Shown: in pieces, positions 1 through 10,413 of the stretch
How positions within the stretch are numbered: position 1 is the first letter of the stretch
Layout of the letters: each line of letters starts with the position of its first letter
NCBI GenBank assembly: GCA_947359465.1
Contig: OX375872.1
Span: forward strand, 11,788,137 to 11,852,136
Direction of reading: 5' to 3'
DNA length: 64,000 bases
From: Metellina segmentata
Lineage: Eukaryota; Arthropoda; Arachnida; Araneae; Tetragnathidae
Made by a program: the position numbers and the translations under genes
Notes under the pieces: generated by a model
The model's input: only the letters and a program-made list of their open reading frames with translations
What the model was told of the DNA's origin: nothing
The model's database searches: none

Positions 1-267
1 AGAGTTCGATTCCAACAGAAGACCGTCACTTACAAAGGGGGCATGTTAAATCTGTCCTGGCCTCAAAAGTCCTCATGTTGGCGTGGCGTGGAAGTTTGAA
101 GAGTGAGGTTCCAGCTCAGGTGTTGCCTCGCCATCTGCTCGTGCTTCCAAATTTACGTATTGTCCTCGGAACTTTCTCTTTGGGATTGATACCGGACTGT
201 CAGCAATAGAACGTCGAGCTTCTCCAGTGCTACGTTAACTAAAATAAATAATACCTACCTACTTCAC
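1..267 (+). repeat. tRNA-derived SINE copy, cut at its 5' end by the window edge
   Basis: This is the first of about fifteen copies of one SINE family in the window. It opens in a degenerate B-box (GTTCGATTCC), followed by the shared body with landmarks 'gtcctca.gttgg', 'ccagctcaggtgttgcctcg' and 'ccggactgtc', and ends in the family tail (TTAACTAAAATA then TACCTACC). The best full-length copy is at 10414-10722. The tRNA-related head with the A box lies outside the window. Confidence 0.75.
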
Positions 268-739
268 TCTTTCGGTAAATTGAAATAAAAAATTAACTAC
301 CGCCTTTACAAAAACAAGGTTAACAGTGACATCGAGATAATTGAAACGAGGTGAAATTAAATAAGAAGGAGCTTAATAAAAGTGTATAAAACCCAGAAAG
401 CTTTGTAGCGATACTGCCTCCACACAGTGGGAAATGATTCACCCATAAATAGTAAGATAAATGGGTACTCAGCGATTTCCAATAACGCATTTGAAGATTC
501 GTCCCATCAAGGCCAGAGCAAAGTGCTTAAAACATTTTTTCTAAAAATACCCACTCCATTTGATTATCATTGAAAGGGTAGAAGACGAGTTTGACAGTAA
601 ATTTCAGCAACGGAAGTTTTAATCTGTACACAATCCGATTTTAAAATCAATTGACATTTGAACTTCGCTCGTTTCAACACCGAACGCATCCGTATTTAGT
701 TTCCTATAGCCAATCCCCCCCCCCCGATTTTTTATGACA
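268..739. other. No recognisable feature
   Basis: AT-rich sequence with no convincing coding frame or repeat, ending in a run of C residues near 714-725. Confidence 0.4.
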
Positions 740-1215
740 ATGTTATACCTTGGTCCCCTAATTGCACTTATCTAGGAGTTATTTTAGATTCCCGTCTAAC
801 GTGGAAAAAACACATCTCCTCACTTAGAAATAAAGTCATTGCAGCAAGGTCCAATCTTTACCCCTTTATTGGTTGAAATTCTAAACTCTCAGTTGATGAT
901 AAACTGCTCCTCTACAAAACCTTGATTTGACCAAAAATCAGCTACGCCAGTCTTGTCTTGGGATATGCAGCGAAAAAAACTAGAAACTATTCAAAATTTT
1001 ACTATCCGTCTAATCAGTGGTTATCCCTGGTAGTACAGAAACAGTAAAACCCGTGATGATCTAGAAAGTACTGAACTTAAAAAATTCTTCAGTAAACTCG
1101 CCATAAAGTTCTACGCTAATCTTGAAATAATAGATAATCCCGCAATTCAGTGTATCCCCAGATACGACCCTCGCCAACCACAGTACTGTAACCGATCTAG
1201 GGCCATCCAAAATAT
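740..1215 (+). pseudogene. LINE reverse transcriptase fragment, Jockey/I-like non-LTR retrotransposon
   Basis: The frame starting at 769 reads YLGVILDSRLTWKKHI, followed by a region ending KLLLYKTLI and then SYASLVLGYA. This is the hallmark segment after the catalytic palm of Jockey-type endonuclease/reverse-transcriptase ORF2 proteins. Conserved arginines are replaced by TGA stops (after FIG and after KTLI, both plausibly CGA to TGA), and the frame shifts near 960-1000. Further pieces (RDDLE, LKKFFSKLA, IPRYDPRQPQ) continue to about 1215. Only the carboxy-terminal part of ORF2 is present, as expected for a 5'-truncated insertion. The LINE type is inferred from motif memory; the clade is uncertain. 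Confidence 0.75.
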
Positions 1216-1999
1216 TTAATCGTTTCCTTTTTTGTTGTTTTTAAAAAAATTTCCTCTTTCCTTTTGTTTTTTTATTTTAATTTACTCTCTCTTTAAATCA
1301 ATCATCTTTGCATCTGCTGTACAGCACTAACTGGACTCGCCTAGGATTCCGCCTTACTACCCATTCAGTCATCCTCATTGGTTCGCCAATTCAACACACA
1401 CCACAATTTATCAGCTACGTCGAACTAAAATTTTGCTCAGTCTTAGTCAACCTTCAGAAGGAGATAGAAGGCCTTCGGCCTAAGTTCACCGGAGCACATG
1501 TTATTTTCTTTTTATGGCCAATCCCTATTTCTTCTCCAATAATGAGAGCCCGGTTGTGTTATGTTACAATCTTCTCTCGTTTTATCTTGTGTATGGGCAG
1601 GGGATTTTCGCTGGATTGGCGAGGATCGAAAAGGGATTCCTAACAAAAGGGGGTGCTTTGCCGCCTTTCTGTCTTGCTAAAGAAGGAAGAGAGACGAGGA
1701 GAGACAACGAGGGGAGGAGGACAGAACTGGTCTGTTCCGGAGAGGTACGAGTGACCCGAAAGTCAACTCCGGACGCTAACCAGAGTAAATGCTGAGATCC
1801 ATCCTCCGATGAAAAGACAGCGGGTCCATCCCCTCCTGATCTGACGGGAAGAGAAGCCCCGGTCTCTTACCATGATCCAGCGATTCCCTAGGTAATGCTG
1901 ATTTTGCAAAACAAACACTGGACACAAATAAAGAATCTCATGAATTACTGGAGTTACTTTTATATGGGAAGCCTCATCATGAAACAGTTGGAAAAGTAA
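1216..1999. other. Possible LINE 3' untranslated region and a GC-richer stretch of unknown origin
   Basis: A T-rich stretch (1220-1300) follows the reverse-transcriptase fragment and may be its 3' untranslated region. About 1640-1880 is purine- and GC-richer than its surroundings. Its overlapping short open frames (1308-1643, 1514-1795) match nothing I recognise and have no splice-site support. Confidence 0.35.
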
Positions 2000-2000
2000 C

Positions 2001-2262
2001 AAACTCGCAACCGGAATCCAACCAAAGACCGTCGCTTACAAAGGGGCTGGAGCTGTTGTGGCCTCAAATGTCCTCCCGTTGGTATAGTGGGGAAGTTTGG
2101 AAATTGTGGTGACAGCTAAGGGTTACCTCGTCATATGAGCCTGGTTCAACATTGCGTGTGTTGCCCGCGGAATTTTCCCTTCGGGTTTCAGTCCGGACCG
2201 TCACCAATAGCCCGTGTGTTGCCCTCCTTGCTACGTTCATTAAAATACCTACCTACCTTTAG
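2001..2262 (+). repeat. tRNA-derived SINE copy
   Basis: Begins in the B-box region (AACCGGAATCCAACCAAAGA), carries the full body (GTGGCCTCAAATGTCCTC and the TCCGGACCGTC block) and ends with TTAAAATACCTACCTACC. The 5' head with the A box is missing. Confidence 0.8.
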
Positions 2263-2474
2263 CCAATAGATGTGGTTATTTAGTCATTTTGTTAATAGGG
2301 GTCTAAAAGCAATATACACATTATACTACACTAATTGGAAATCTCGTGACGTTCAGTGCGTTAACACATTAAGAGATTCACACTCACATATCCGTTCTGC
2401 AATCTTCCCCTTATGACTTCAAACAAGACTAAGCCCCGTGATCTATAGCATCTTTCCTAAGATTGTTTTAACCA

Positions 2475-2735
2475 ATAGATTCAACCAAAGACCATCGCGT
2501 AGAAAGGGGGCTGGTAAAAGTTGAATTTGTCCTGGCCTCAAAAGGCCTCACATTTGCTTGGTGTTGATGTTTGGAGAGTGGAGTGCCAGCTCAGGTGTGA
2601 CCTAGTCATCTGACCGTGCTTCAAAATTTAGTGGTGTACCCTTCGGTTCTTTCCCGAGTTTGATTTCGAATAGTTGCCTATAGCCCGTTGTTTTAATGCC
2701 CCAGAGCGACATTATTTAAAAAATACCATATCACC
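2475..2735 (+). repeat. tRNA-derived SINE copy, diverged
   Basis: Starts at ATTCAACCAAAGACCATCGC and keeps the CCTGGCCTCAAAAGGCCTCA and GCCAGCTCAGGTGTGACCT blocks. The tail block is poorly preserved (CCCCAGAGCGACATTATTT). It lies about 210 bp after the previous copy, in the same orientation. Confidence 0.7.
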
Positions 2736-2879
2736 TTCAACTAATAGATCTGCTATTTCTTCATAATGTCTATATAGGTCTAAAACAATATGCACTCTAC
2801 TACACTAATCGGAAATCATACTAATAGGATAAGATCATTTAGACAGTGTGTGAGTAGATGGGCAATCTGCATTGCAACA

Positions 2880-3460
2880 AACTGAGAAATTCGGCAAAAA
2901 AATGTGCGACCAAGCAAAATTTATTGTGAAATCAAACCAGTGAGTGGAGATGTGATGGATGAATCATTTGTGCGTCGACGGTGCCGAAATTTTAATGAGA
3001 GAAGAGAGAACGTCCATGATGAGGAGCGATATGGCCGCCCAAGTGTTAGAGCTGATGAGCTTGTCAAGTCTGTCGACAAATTCTTCAAACAAGATCGGTG
3101 TGTGACTTCGGATGAAATTCATGATACATTTTCTCATGTGTCTCGCACTATCAATTACGAAGTGGTAACAGATCACTTCAAATGCAGAAAAATTTGTGCA
3201 AGGTGAGTGCTACGCATGCTCAATGATGACTACAAAAGCTTAAAGACGTTTCTGCTTTTTTCAATGAACTGGCGACAGAGGAGTAAGACGCTGGTATTCA
3301 AAAGCTCGTCACAAGGTACGACAAATGTTTTAATTTGCAAGGGGACTATATAGAAAAGTAATATAAGGTATAACAAATGTAAAATCAAAAGTATGTTTGA
3401 AAAATTTTAATTGGTCTGTATTTTATTTAAAAACGGGCTTTACTTTTCGAACGACCCTCG
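2880..3460 (+). mobile_element. mariner element remnant, internally deleted
   Basis: The right end ends ACTTTTCGAACGACCCTCG followed by TA, a typical mariner terminal repeat with TA target. No matching left terminal repeat is visible upstream, so the left end is probably lost. The transposase inside keeps its DNA-binding half and the last residues only. Confidence 0.75.
2904..3361 (+). pseudogene. mariner transposase relic (N-terminal HTH plus C-terminal tail)
   Basis: The open frame 2904-3206 has the mariner amino-terminal architecture: MDESFVRRRCRNFNERR, then NVHDEERYGRPS, then VSRTINYEVV and FKCRKICAR, corresponding to the paired helix-turn-helix DNA-binding region. The next codon is TGA where W is expected (ICAR-W-V-RML), and the frame continues as RMLNDDYKSLKTFL. 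The text then jumps to the extreme carboxy end (AGIQKLVTRYDKCFNLQGDY, stop near 3359-3361). The whole DD34D catalytic core is therefore deleted, and this copy cannot make a transposase. Identification rests on strong resemblance to known mariner proteins. Confidence 0.85.
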
Positions 3461-4148
3461 TAAGTAGACTAAGCATTGCTATTGAGATGAGCTTATAAAA
3501 GTGAATTTTTCAGAACAAACCCACTTGGTTGATCGATTTGGTATATTATCTTGTTTGGCGATATAACATCTTATGATAGGCTAGGCCTTGCGAATGAGCA
3601 GCGCTATAAAGTGGCGACAAGATTGGTGATATAGCCAAAATCTACTACTATCATATGATCAATTTATGGATGTGTGGGCGTCTTTTCCCGTTCCGCAGAG
3701 CAATCATAATAAAAATTGGGTTCCACTTCAGTAGACGAAAGTCATATGATCAAGGGCACTCTACTTTTATATTTACTCTTTGGTTAAAACATGTAGATCA
3801 GTTTGTATAATAGTTTTAAAAATTAATGCCTAGAATGATGAAATCCCTTATAGATACATTGAGAGACAATGCACTTGGGATTACATGGTCGTAATATTCG
3901 ACATAGCATGAATCCTCTACAAGATTTTTGAACCTTAAATTTAAAAATTTGCTGACCAGTCCGTATGATAGAATAAAAAAGTAATGACTGGAATGATGAT
4001 ATCCCTTATGAATCCATTGAGCAATACGGGTATTAGGTTGTAATGTTCAAAATAGCACGTATTCACCATTGGATTTTTAAGTGCGAAAGTCTAAAACATG
4101 GTGTAAGGATCTTCAAAAAGTTATTGATGCAAATATAGTGTTACTAAC
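3461..4148. other. Presumed intron 3' of the TRPC exon, no other feature
   Basis: AT-rich, without a coding frame or recognised repeat. Because the neighbouring exon is on the minus strand, this is the start of its downstream intron (donor GTTAGT at 4148-4143). I found no ankyrin-repeat exon here or further left, so the next exon should lie outside the window. Confidence 0.5.
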
Positions 4149-4282
4149 CTTCGTGTAGAGGCTAAGTCTCCTCTTTCCACTGCCACAAGGAACCGCTTCT
4201 CCTCAAGAGTGAGGGAGCCTTCCTTGGGGGGTGGCCTGTTCATGTTGCTGGAGCCGAAGGCCGGAGGGGCAGTTGGACTCAT
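4149..4282 (-). CDS. First coding exon of a TRPC-family (TRP/TRPL/TRP-gamma-like) cation channel, partial
   Basis: This short, GC-rich minus-strand exon is unlike everything around it. From an ATG at 4282 it encodes a proline-rich leader, then MNRPPPKEGSLTLEEKRFLV, then AVERGDLASTRR, and ends in phase 2 at a consensus donor (CGAAG|GTTAGT, junction 4149/4148). The EEKRFL-AVERGD motif is the conserved start of the cytosolic amino domain just before the ankyrin repeats of arthropod TRPC channels, which are calcium-permeable plasma-membrane channels downstream of phospholipase C. An in-frame TGA 24 codons upstream of the ATG, inside the same exon, supports initiation here; the second ATG (4246) is an alternative. 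The acceptor is TTCCTTTCAG|GG at 4366/4365. The ankyrin, six-helix pore and TRP-box exons are not in the window. The family call rests on recognised motifs; TRP-gamma versus TRP/TRPL is undecided. Confidence 0.75.
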
Positions 4283-4365
4283 AACACCTGCTGCCGGCCC
4301 TCCGCTCCCAGTGTGCTGACCGCCAAGAGCTTTCGCGTTTCCATCAAGGAGTCACCAGGGGCACC
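4283..4365 (-). other. 5' untranslated part of the TRPC exon
   Basis: Continuation of the exon between the acceptor site (pyrimidine-rich TTCCTTTCAG) and the proposed ATG. All three frames contain a stop before or around the ATG, consistent with untranslated leader. An upstream promoter exon must exist further right on the minus strand, but I cannot identify it. Confidence 0.6.
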
Positions 4366-4379
4366 CTGAAAGGAAATCA

Positions 4380-5900
4380 TTCTGTTAATGACAATAAGAG
4401 AATTATAACAAAAATCAACAATCACATAGATAGCAACAGATGTAGTAACATCAGCAGCAGGGGAGCATTGACTTGATATTATAACATATAATTTATATCG
4501 TTCTGTTATTTTACATTTCAAACAGTGACAATTTTGTATGGAATATAATATATCAGTTAGTAAATCATAACAATAAGAATTACTCTCAACAGTGACGTGC
4601 CAGAGGAAATCTAAATCGTTTGTTTGTTGTAACAATGGTACAAGGGATGCATTGACTGGCTTTTATAATCAGGAATTTAAATTGTTATACTGTTATACAT
4701 TTTACATACAATGCAATAAAGTAACAGCTTTCTTTGTAATATAATTTAGTTATCAGGCAATTATAACATTAAGTATTTCTCTGAACAATGAACGTAGTCA
4801 GTGGAAACGTCTTGTTTGTTGTAGCAACGGCAGAAGGGGTGCAGCAACATCCATTATAACAAGAACTTTAACCCTCTTGGAGGTTACCATGAAGACGTGT
4901 TACATTAGTAAAACTGACCAGATTTTGATCTCGTCATTATAAAAAAACGACGATATCTCGTCATTAGCAAAATTGGTCAGATCTTGATGGACGAGACATC
5001 TAGTCAAAACCACTTGGTAGGTTAAATCGTTCTGTTGTTTTCCATTTACAATAAAGTTACAGTACTTACTTTTATGTAATATAAATATAGCGATCATGTA
5101 ATTATAACAACAATGAAAACTACACGGAACAATGCCGTAGTCAGAGTATCCCACTTGTAGCAACGGTAGATGGGACACATTCATGGTTATGATAATCTGA
5201 AGTCCTTCTACTGTTATACATTTTACATAGAATACAATAAAGTCACAACATTCTATAAAACATAATGTGGCCATATGTCAATTAGAGCAACAATAATAAT
5301 TACTCTCAACAATGATCTAGCCAGAAGAAACCTCGTGTTTGTTGCAACAATGGTAGAAGGGATGCATTGACGGGGAATTTAATTCGTTCTACTGTTATAT
5401 ATTTTATATACAATACGAAGAAGTAACAGCTTTCAATATAAAATTATATAGCCACTCGACAATTACAGCAACAATAAAAATTACTTTCAACAATGACGTA
5501 GCCAGAAGAAACCTCTTATTTGTTGCAACAACAGTAATCCACTGTTGTTACAACCTTCCACTGTTTTATTTTTATGTAGAATACAATAAACTAACAGTAC
5601 AAGTGTTTTTGTAACATAAATACAACAATCAAAAACAAATATAGCAACGACGAAGTCATTGGACAATGATCTTCACCAACGATATTAGTTTTCATAATGT
5701 TTTAATACAATGTTCTTAACAGCAAAGTATTTTATTTCCCCCTCTATTTTATGTCACGGGACACAGCATAAGAACCCTTTCCCTACTCCCTTGGGAGACT
5801 AGACGTAGTTTGAAAACCGCTGGCTATGATCAAACGAAAAAACATTCGCGTTATTTTACTTTGATATATGCACTGCAATAAAGTAATAGTATAGCTTTTG
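4380..5900. repeat. Degenerate tandem array, unit about 180-195 bp, at least six copies
   Basis: A recurrent unit contains, in order, 'caacaatggtagaagggatg', 'cattgac', 'cgttctactgttatacattt', 'acaatacaataaagtaacag', 'aattacagcaacaataaaaa' and 'ttactctcaacaatgacgta'. The 'ggtagaaggga'-like landmark recurs near 4632, 4827, 5164, 5348 and 5525; after subtracting the inserted MITE the spacing is about 177-195 bp. The array lies in the intron on the 5' side of the TRPC exon. Function is unknown; it is probably an intronic satellite. Confidence 0.75.
4868..5025. mobile_element. TTAA-flanked palindromic MITE (family 1), short copy
   Basis: Bounded by TTAA on both sides (4868-4871, 5022-5025), with inner ends CCCTC and its inverse. 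It contains the family modules 'gatctcgtcattat', 'cgacgatatctcgtcattag', 'gtcagatcttgatggacgag' and 'acatctagtcaaaaccactt'. It interrupts the roughly 185-bp tandem array: removing it restores the array spacing. Confidence 0.8.
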
Positions 5901-6019
5901 ATAGAGAGAATTCAACAGTAGAGGAGCCCAAACTATCCAGAATGAGCTAGTTTACCGTTTTTAATCATCTGAGATTTACGAGTAATGGATTGCTTTCACC
6001 CCCAAAACAAACTTTATAA

Positions 6020-6763
6020 ATAATCTATTGGTTAGAAAAATCCATGGATTCTTTCAACATTTACAACTATTTATATAGTTGGTCCTTTCCTTACAATAGA
6101 ATCGCTTGATCGACAGATATGTCATATCTTCAAATGGCCTCACTTTGGTGTGGTGTCTGGAAAGGGAGTGGGGTACCATCTCAGGTGTTGCCTCGTCAGC
6201 CGACCGTGGTTAAAAATTACGTGGTGTTGTCTTCGAATCTTTCCCTTCAGGTTTGATCTGAACCGCCTACAGTAACCCGTTGCATTGTACCAGTGCGACG
6301 TTTATTAAAATACGAAAAACCTTTGAAAATATTTATTGCTCCTTTCCTTTAATTAAAATCTTATGAAAATATTATTTTGCTCCTATCCAAAGAATGTATA
6401 ATTGTTGGAAAAATTCTATTACTCTTTTGCTCAGAAAAGAATCCTTTGGAAATATTATATGGGTACTTTCCTTTGAATAGAAACATTTGGAAATATTATA
6501 TTGCTCCTTTCCTGAGAATAGAATCCTTTGAAAATATTCCCTATCGCTCTCTTTCTTAGCATTGAATCATTCGGAAACATTATTTCGCTACTTTCCTAAA
6601 AATAAAATCATCAGAAAATTCTATAGTTTTTTTTGTTGCTAGAATAGTATCTTTTTGGAAAGATTCTAGCAGTCAAACAGTTCCAAAGTAGTCAGATGTT
6701 ACGAAAGAGGAAGTCTGCGGGTCGTAAACGGAATTATGCGTGTGTGAGCCCCTCATAGGGTTA
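6020..6763 (+). repeat. Family 2 repeat (AGAATCCTTTGGAAAGATTCT units), with a nested SINE
   Basis: Series of roughly 40-bp units of the type 'tagaatcctttggaaatatt' then 'attgctcctttccttagaat', each holding an imperfect palindrome (AGAATC...GATTCT). It starts with the leader 'ctattggttagaaaaatcca' and ends in a distinctive tail (AATTATGCGTGTGTGAGCCC, then CTCATAGGGTTAA). The same leader and tail recur in other copies, so this is a discrete element. A SINE sits at 6105-6318. Confidence 0.7.
6105..6318 (+). repeat. SINE copy nested in family 2 element
   Basis: Contains CAGGTGTTGCCTCGTCAGCC, GTGGTGTTGTCTTCGAATCT and the tail GTGCGACGTTTATTAAAATA. 5' truncated. The roughly 40-bp family 2 units resume directly after it. 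Confidence 0.75.
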
Positions 6764-6924
6764 AAAACATCTACAAATAAAAAGGAAGGAGTTAGTTAAG
6801 TTAAATAAAAATGATTTTATTAAGTTAAGAACTTCACTTTCTCAGACATATAATAGAATGCCCCCTTTGCGTTTTCTTTGAACTCAACTTAAACGTTAAA
6901 AAATTTCATTAGGGTGGATTCACC

Positions 6925-7160
6925 ACAATACCTTAGTGAGTAGGTTCTATTGGTTGAAGGAATCCCTGAAATTCATCAATCTTTAGAAATATTCTATTGC
7001 TACGTTCCGTATAGTAGAATTCACTGAAAATAGTCTGTTGCTCATTTCCTTAGAATAGAAACCTTTGAAAGGATTATATTGTGCTTTCCTTAAAATAGAA
7101 TTATCTGGAAATATTCTATTGCTCCTTTCAGTAGAATGCAATTCTTTGGAAAAATTTTAA
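6925..7160 (+). repeat. Family 2 repeat, second copy
   Basis: Begins with the leader 'ctattggttgaaggaatccc' and continues with several units (CTATTGCTACGTTCC, CTTAGAATAGAAACCTTTGA, TCTATTGCTCCTTTC). It lacks the distinctive tail. Confidence 0.65.
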
Positions 7161-8029
7161 AGGTAGAGAAGATGAAAATTTGGCAGTCATTTAAGAAAAA
7201 CTTGCAGTTTCCAAGGTGGGAGTTCCATCAGAGGGTTTATTATGTTGTACACAGATATTGGGAAGAAAGGCTTTATTAACAAGAATAGTCAAACGCCTGA
7301 CATGTGTGAATAAAATAATCTTCTTTTCCGATATTCTAAAATGTGCCATTTTAAAAATCCTAATTATTCAAAACCCCATAAAATATTCAATTTATCTTCC
7401 AATCCAATGTTATCGAGTATTGGAGATTCCAAAGCCTTGTTGTAAGAAGCGATTTCACAATCCAATCATTAACTGTCACCAATTGAATTTCTTTGTTGAC
7501 TTCGTGGATGGGAGTTTAGGTGATACATCCTCTTTAATTCGTTTACATTAGGAAGTTTTATTATATTACGCGAGGAGGCAATGTTAGAAATTCGGTCGCA
7601 CATTTTCTTCTGAATAGGTTGTTAATTATCTAAAGCATAACCAAGATTTCGGTGAAAGCGTACTTTCTTCGCGTTTACAAACGCTTAGCATAATAAAAAA
7701 TCAGTCTAATTGGCACAGCGAGGATCAATCAATATCTTGTGTCTCACTTTTCTTCCTATCTTTAAGACTCCGAACTTATTTTCCATGTACCCACTTTAAT
7801 TCAATTTCTGAATAGAATTTCTGGAGATTATTATTCTTGTTTAGCAACGTGTATGTAAAAATGTATTATTTGTCAACGATTAAGGAATTCTGTCACATTT
7901 CCATATAACTCTCCGAGTTTTGCAGGATTTGTGGCGTTTGTTTAGCGTTGTTTTTACCCCACAACTCATTATTGGTTAAATAACCTAACTTCTCTAAAAA
8001 AATCTGAGAGTTCTTTCAAACTTTAGAAT
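7161..8029. other. No recognised feature
   Basis: Contains a 111-codon open frame (7216-7551) with biased AT-rich composition that matches no family I know and has no splice or start context. Otherwise featureless AT-rich DNA. Confidence 0.4.
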
Positions 8030-8390
8030 TCAATTCGTCTTTTCAAAGGAATAGAATCCTTTGGGACGATTCTATTTGTGCTTTCCTTGGCATATAATGA
8101 TTTGAAACGATTGTATTGATCCTTGCCTTAAAATAGAATCTTGTGAAACATTTCTGTTGATCCATTCTGTAGGAGAGAATCTCATTTGGAACGATCGGAA
8201 ACAACCCATTAGGTAGAATAGAATAGTTTCGAAAATTCTTATGTTCCTTTTCGTAGAATAGAATTCTTTGGAAAGATTCTATTGATCAAAATTGATTCGA
8301 AGGCTACAGAAAAAACTGCAGGTAGCATTATAGAATTATGCACACGAAGGGTACGAGTTGTAGACGTCTTTGAATTTGAAGGATCTAATG
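8030..8390 (+). repeat. Family 2 repeat, third copy with tail
   Basis: Units such as 'gaatagaatcctttgggacg' and 'atagaattctttggaaagat' are followed by the family tail (GAAAAAACTGCAGGTAGC, then AATTATGCACACGAAGGGTA). It abuts a TTAA-flanked family 1 MITE at 8391. Confidence 0.65.
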
Positions 8391-9145
8391 TTAACCCCCC
8401 GAGTGGTTTGGATGAGACATCTCATGCATCCGACCCATTTTGCAAATGACGAGAATCTTGTCATCATGATAATGCCGATACTTTTATGATGACGAGATCA
8501 AGATCTGGTCAGATTGCTTCGTGACAATATATCTCGTTCATCAGGTTTAGGCTGGGACGGTGGTAACTATTATAGTTGAAAATATTTCGTCCTTCAGATC
8601 GGAAGGTTCCTGGTTCGAATCCGAGCGTGGATGTTTGTAATCGTATGATGTAGAAGCGGCTGGTGCACCTTAAATCTGTCGTGGCCGAAAGTCCTCACGT
8701 TGGGTTGTTGTAGAAGTTTGGAGAGTGCGGTGCCAGCTCAGAAGTTGCCTCGTCATCTGACCGTGGTTCAAAATTACGTTGCGATACACGGAATGGCTTA
8801 GGCTGGGACGGTGGTAACTAGTTGAATATATCTCGTTCATCAGATCGGAAGGTGCCTGGTTGGAATCCGGGCATGGATGTTTGTAAGCGTATGATGTGGA
8901 GGCGGCTGGTGCACCTTAAATCTGTCGTGGCCGAAAGTCCTCACGTTGGGTTGTTGTAGAAGTTTGGAGAGTGCGGTGCCAGCTCAGAAGTTGCCTCGTC
9001 ATCTGACCGTGGTTCAAAATTACGTTGCGATACACAGAATGGCTTAGGCTGGGATGGTGATAACTAGTTGAATATCTCGTGTATCATGATCTGATCAGTT
9101 TTAATAATAATGAGATACCTCGTCGAGACAACGACCAGGAGGGAA
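8391..9145. mobile_element. Family 1 TTAA MITE split by tandem SINE-like units
   Basis: The left half (8391-8545) starts TTAACCCCCC and carries 'gtggtttggatgagacatct', 'gacgagatcaagatctggtc'. The right half (9068-9145) carries 'atctcgtgtatcatgatctg', 'gagatacctcgtcgagacaa' and ends 'ccaggaggg' without TTAA. The two halves would join into one normal-length MITE if the intervening 520 bp were absent. Confidence 0.7.
8545..9067 (+). repeat. Tandemly duplicated SINE-like unit, 2 full copies plus a start of a third
   Basis: Two copies of about 250 bp (8545-8798 and 8799-9045) are near-identical from 'aggctgggacggtggtaact' through 'atctgaccgtggttcaaaat' to 'acgttgcgatacac'; a third start follows at about 9046. 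The first copy has a B-box-like GGTTCGAATCC, and the body matches the SINE. The duplication includes some MITE sequence ('gaatatatctcgttcatcag'), so it arose after the SINE landed in the MITE. Confidence 0.75.
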
Positions 9146-9440
9146 GGTAGGTTTTTTAATGAACGTCGCACTGGAGCAACACAACAGGCCATTGACGACA
9201 GTCCGGGATCGAACCCGAAGGGAAAAATTCGAAGACAACACCACGTAACTTCAAACTAAGGTGAGATGACTGTCACCCCACTCTCCAAACTTCAACACCA
9301 CGCCAACTTGAGTACATATGAGGACACGACAGATTTGACGTGCACCAAACCCCTTTCTACACGACTGGTCTTTGGTTGGATTCGAACTCGTAACCCTCCT
9401 GTTAGTAATCCGTTACTCCTCCACCTGGAGGGTTCAAACC
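9146..9440 (-). repeat. SINE copy, minus strand
   Basis: Reads in reverse as the SINE: tail complement 'ttaatgaacgtcgcactgga', body 'gtccgggatcgaacccgaag', and the B-box end 'ttggttggattcgaactcgt' near 9370-9400. Confidence 0.8.
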
Positions 9441-10186
9441 AAGATTTGTGCAAGGATCTTCTAAAATTATGTTCCTATTACGTTGGAAATGTGTAACTTG
9501 ATTCATTAGAGGAAGCCAAACAAAATATGTTATGTTTCTGCTATATATTTAATATTCAATACTAATAATATGAAATTAATGTACGAAAAGTTATGACAAA
9601 CAATCTTCATTTAGTTTGATGGAAATCCATCAAAAAGGACTTTTCACACGACATAGCAAAATTTCAACGTTTTCCTTTCGAGTATTGTACTAAAATAAAT
9701 TGAATATTCGCTAATTTAGTCATATTATTTGCGAAACGAAGTGACTAATTTCTTACTGGAGAAAAGACCTAAAATTTTGAATGACCCAAAAAAGTCCTGT
9801 ATTGGTATGAAAATGCTACATATAATTGTTATATTATTGTGTATATACACTATGTATGTTGTTATGTATAGTTATATCATTGTTTAAAATAATGAATGTT
9901 TATGTATATAATTCTTGAACTATTGTGCTATGAAGGTTGCGATGCGTAGTGTTATTTTGAATATTAATTTTTTTTAAACTAATGTTGTGGGGAGCATTAA
10001 AATTAGCTTTCAATATTCTTACATATTTTGTTTGGGTTCTTTAAAATAACAACTTTTTGGCGAGAATATTATTTAGAAAAAAAGGAACACAATTCTGGAA
10101 AGCTAAATCAATATAAAAAATTAATTGAATATTTGAATAATACTATTATAATATAAAATATACTATAAAGCTCACGAAAACGTCCA
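9441..10186. other. No recognised feature
   Basis: Very AT-rich sequence without coding frames or identified repeats. Confidence 0.4.
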
Positions 10187-10413
10187 CGTGGTTTGAACGA
10201 GATATCTCGTCCATGAAGAAAACCGACCAATTCTGCTAACGAAGAGACATATCGTCTTCAAGAAATTGGCGATTCTTCGATGATAACAAGATCTGGTCCT
10301 TCTAATGATTGTGGCCGTGTTTTATTCGATTGATGAGATATCTCGTTCAACAAGATCGGGTCAGTTTTGTTAATATCGAGATACCTCGTCGATACAATCA
10401 TCAGAGGAGTTAA
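10187..10413. mobile_element. Family 1 TTAA MITE
   Basis: Left part 'acgtggtttgaacgagatat', right part 'gagatacctcgtcgatacaa' and 'tcagaggagttaa' with TTAA at 10410-10413. A full-length SINE follows immediately. Confidence 0.7.

Noticed and set aside
1308..1795. Overlapping open frames in the GC-richer stretch after the LINE fragment
   Set aside because: Not recognisable, no start context or splice support; may be LINE 3' untranslated sequence.
4380..5900. CRISPR-like array
   Set aside because: The repeats are long and diverged with no short constant repeat and unique spacers; the genome is eukaryotic.
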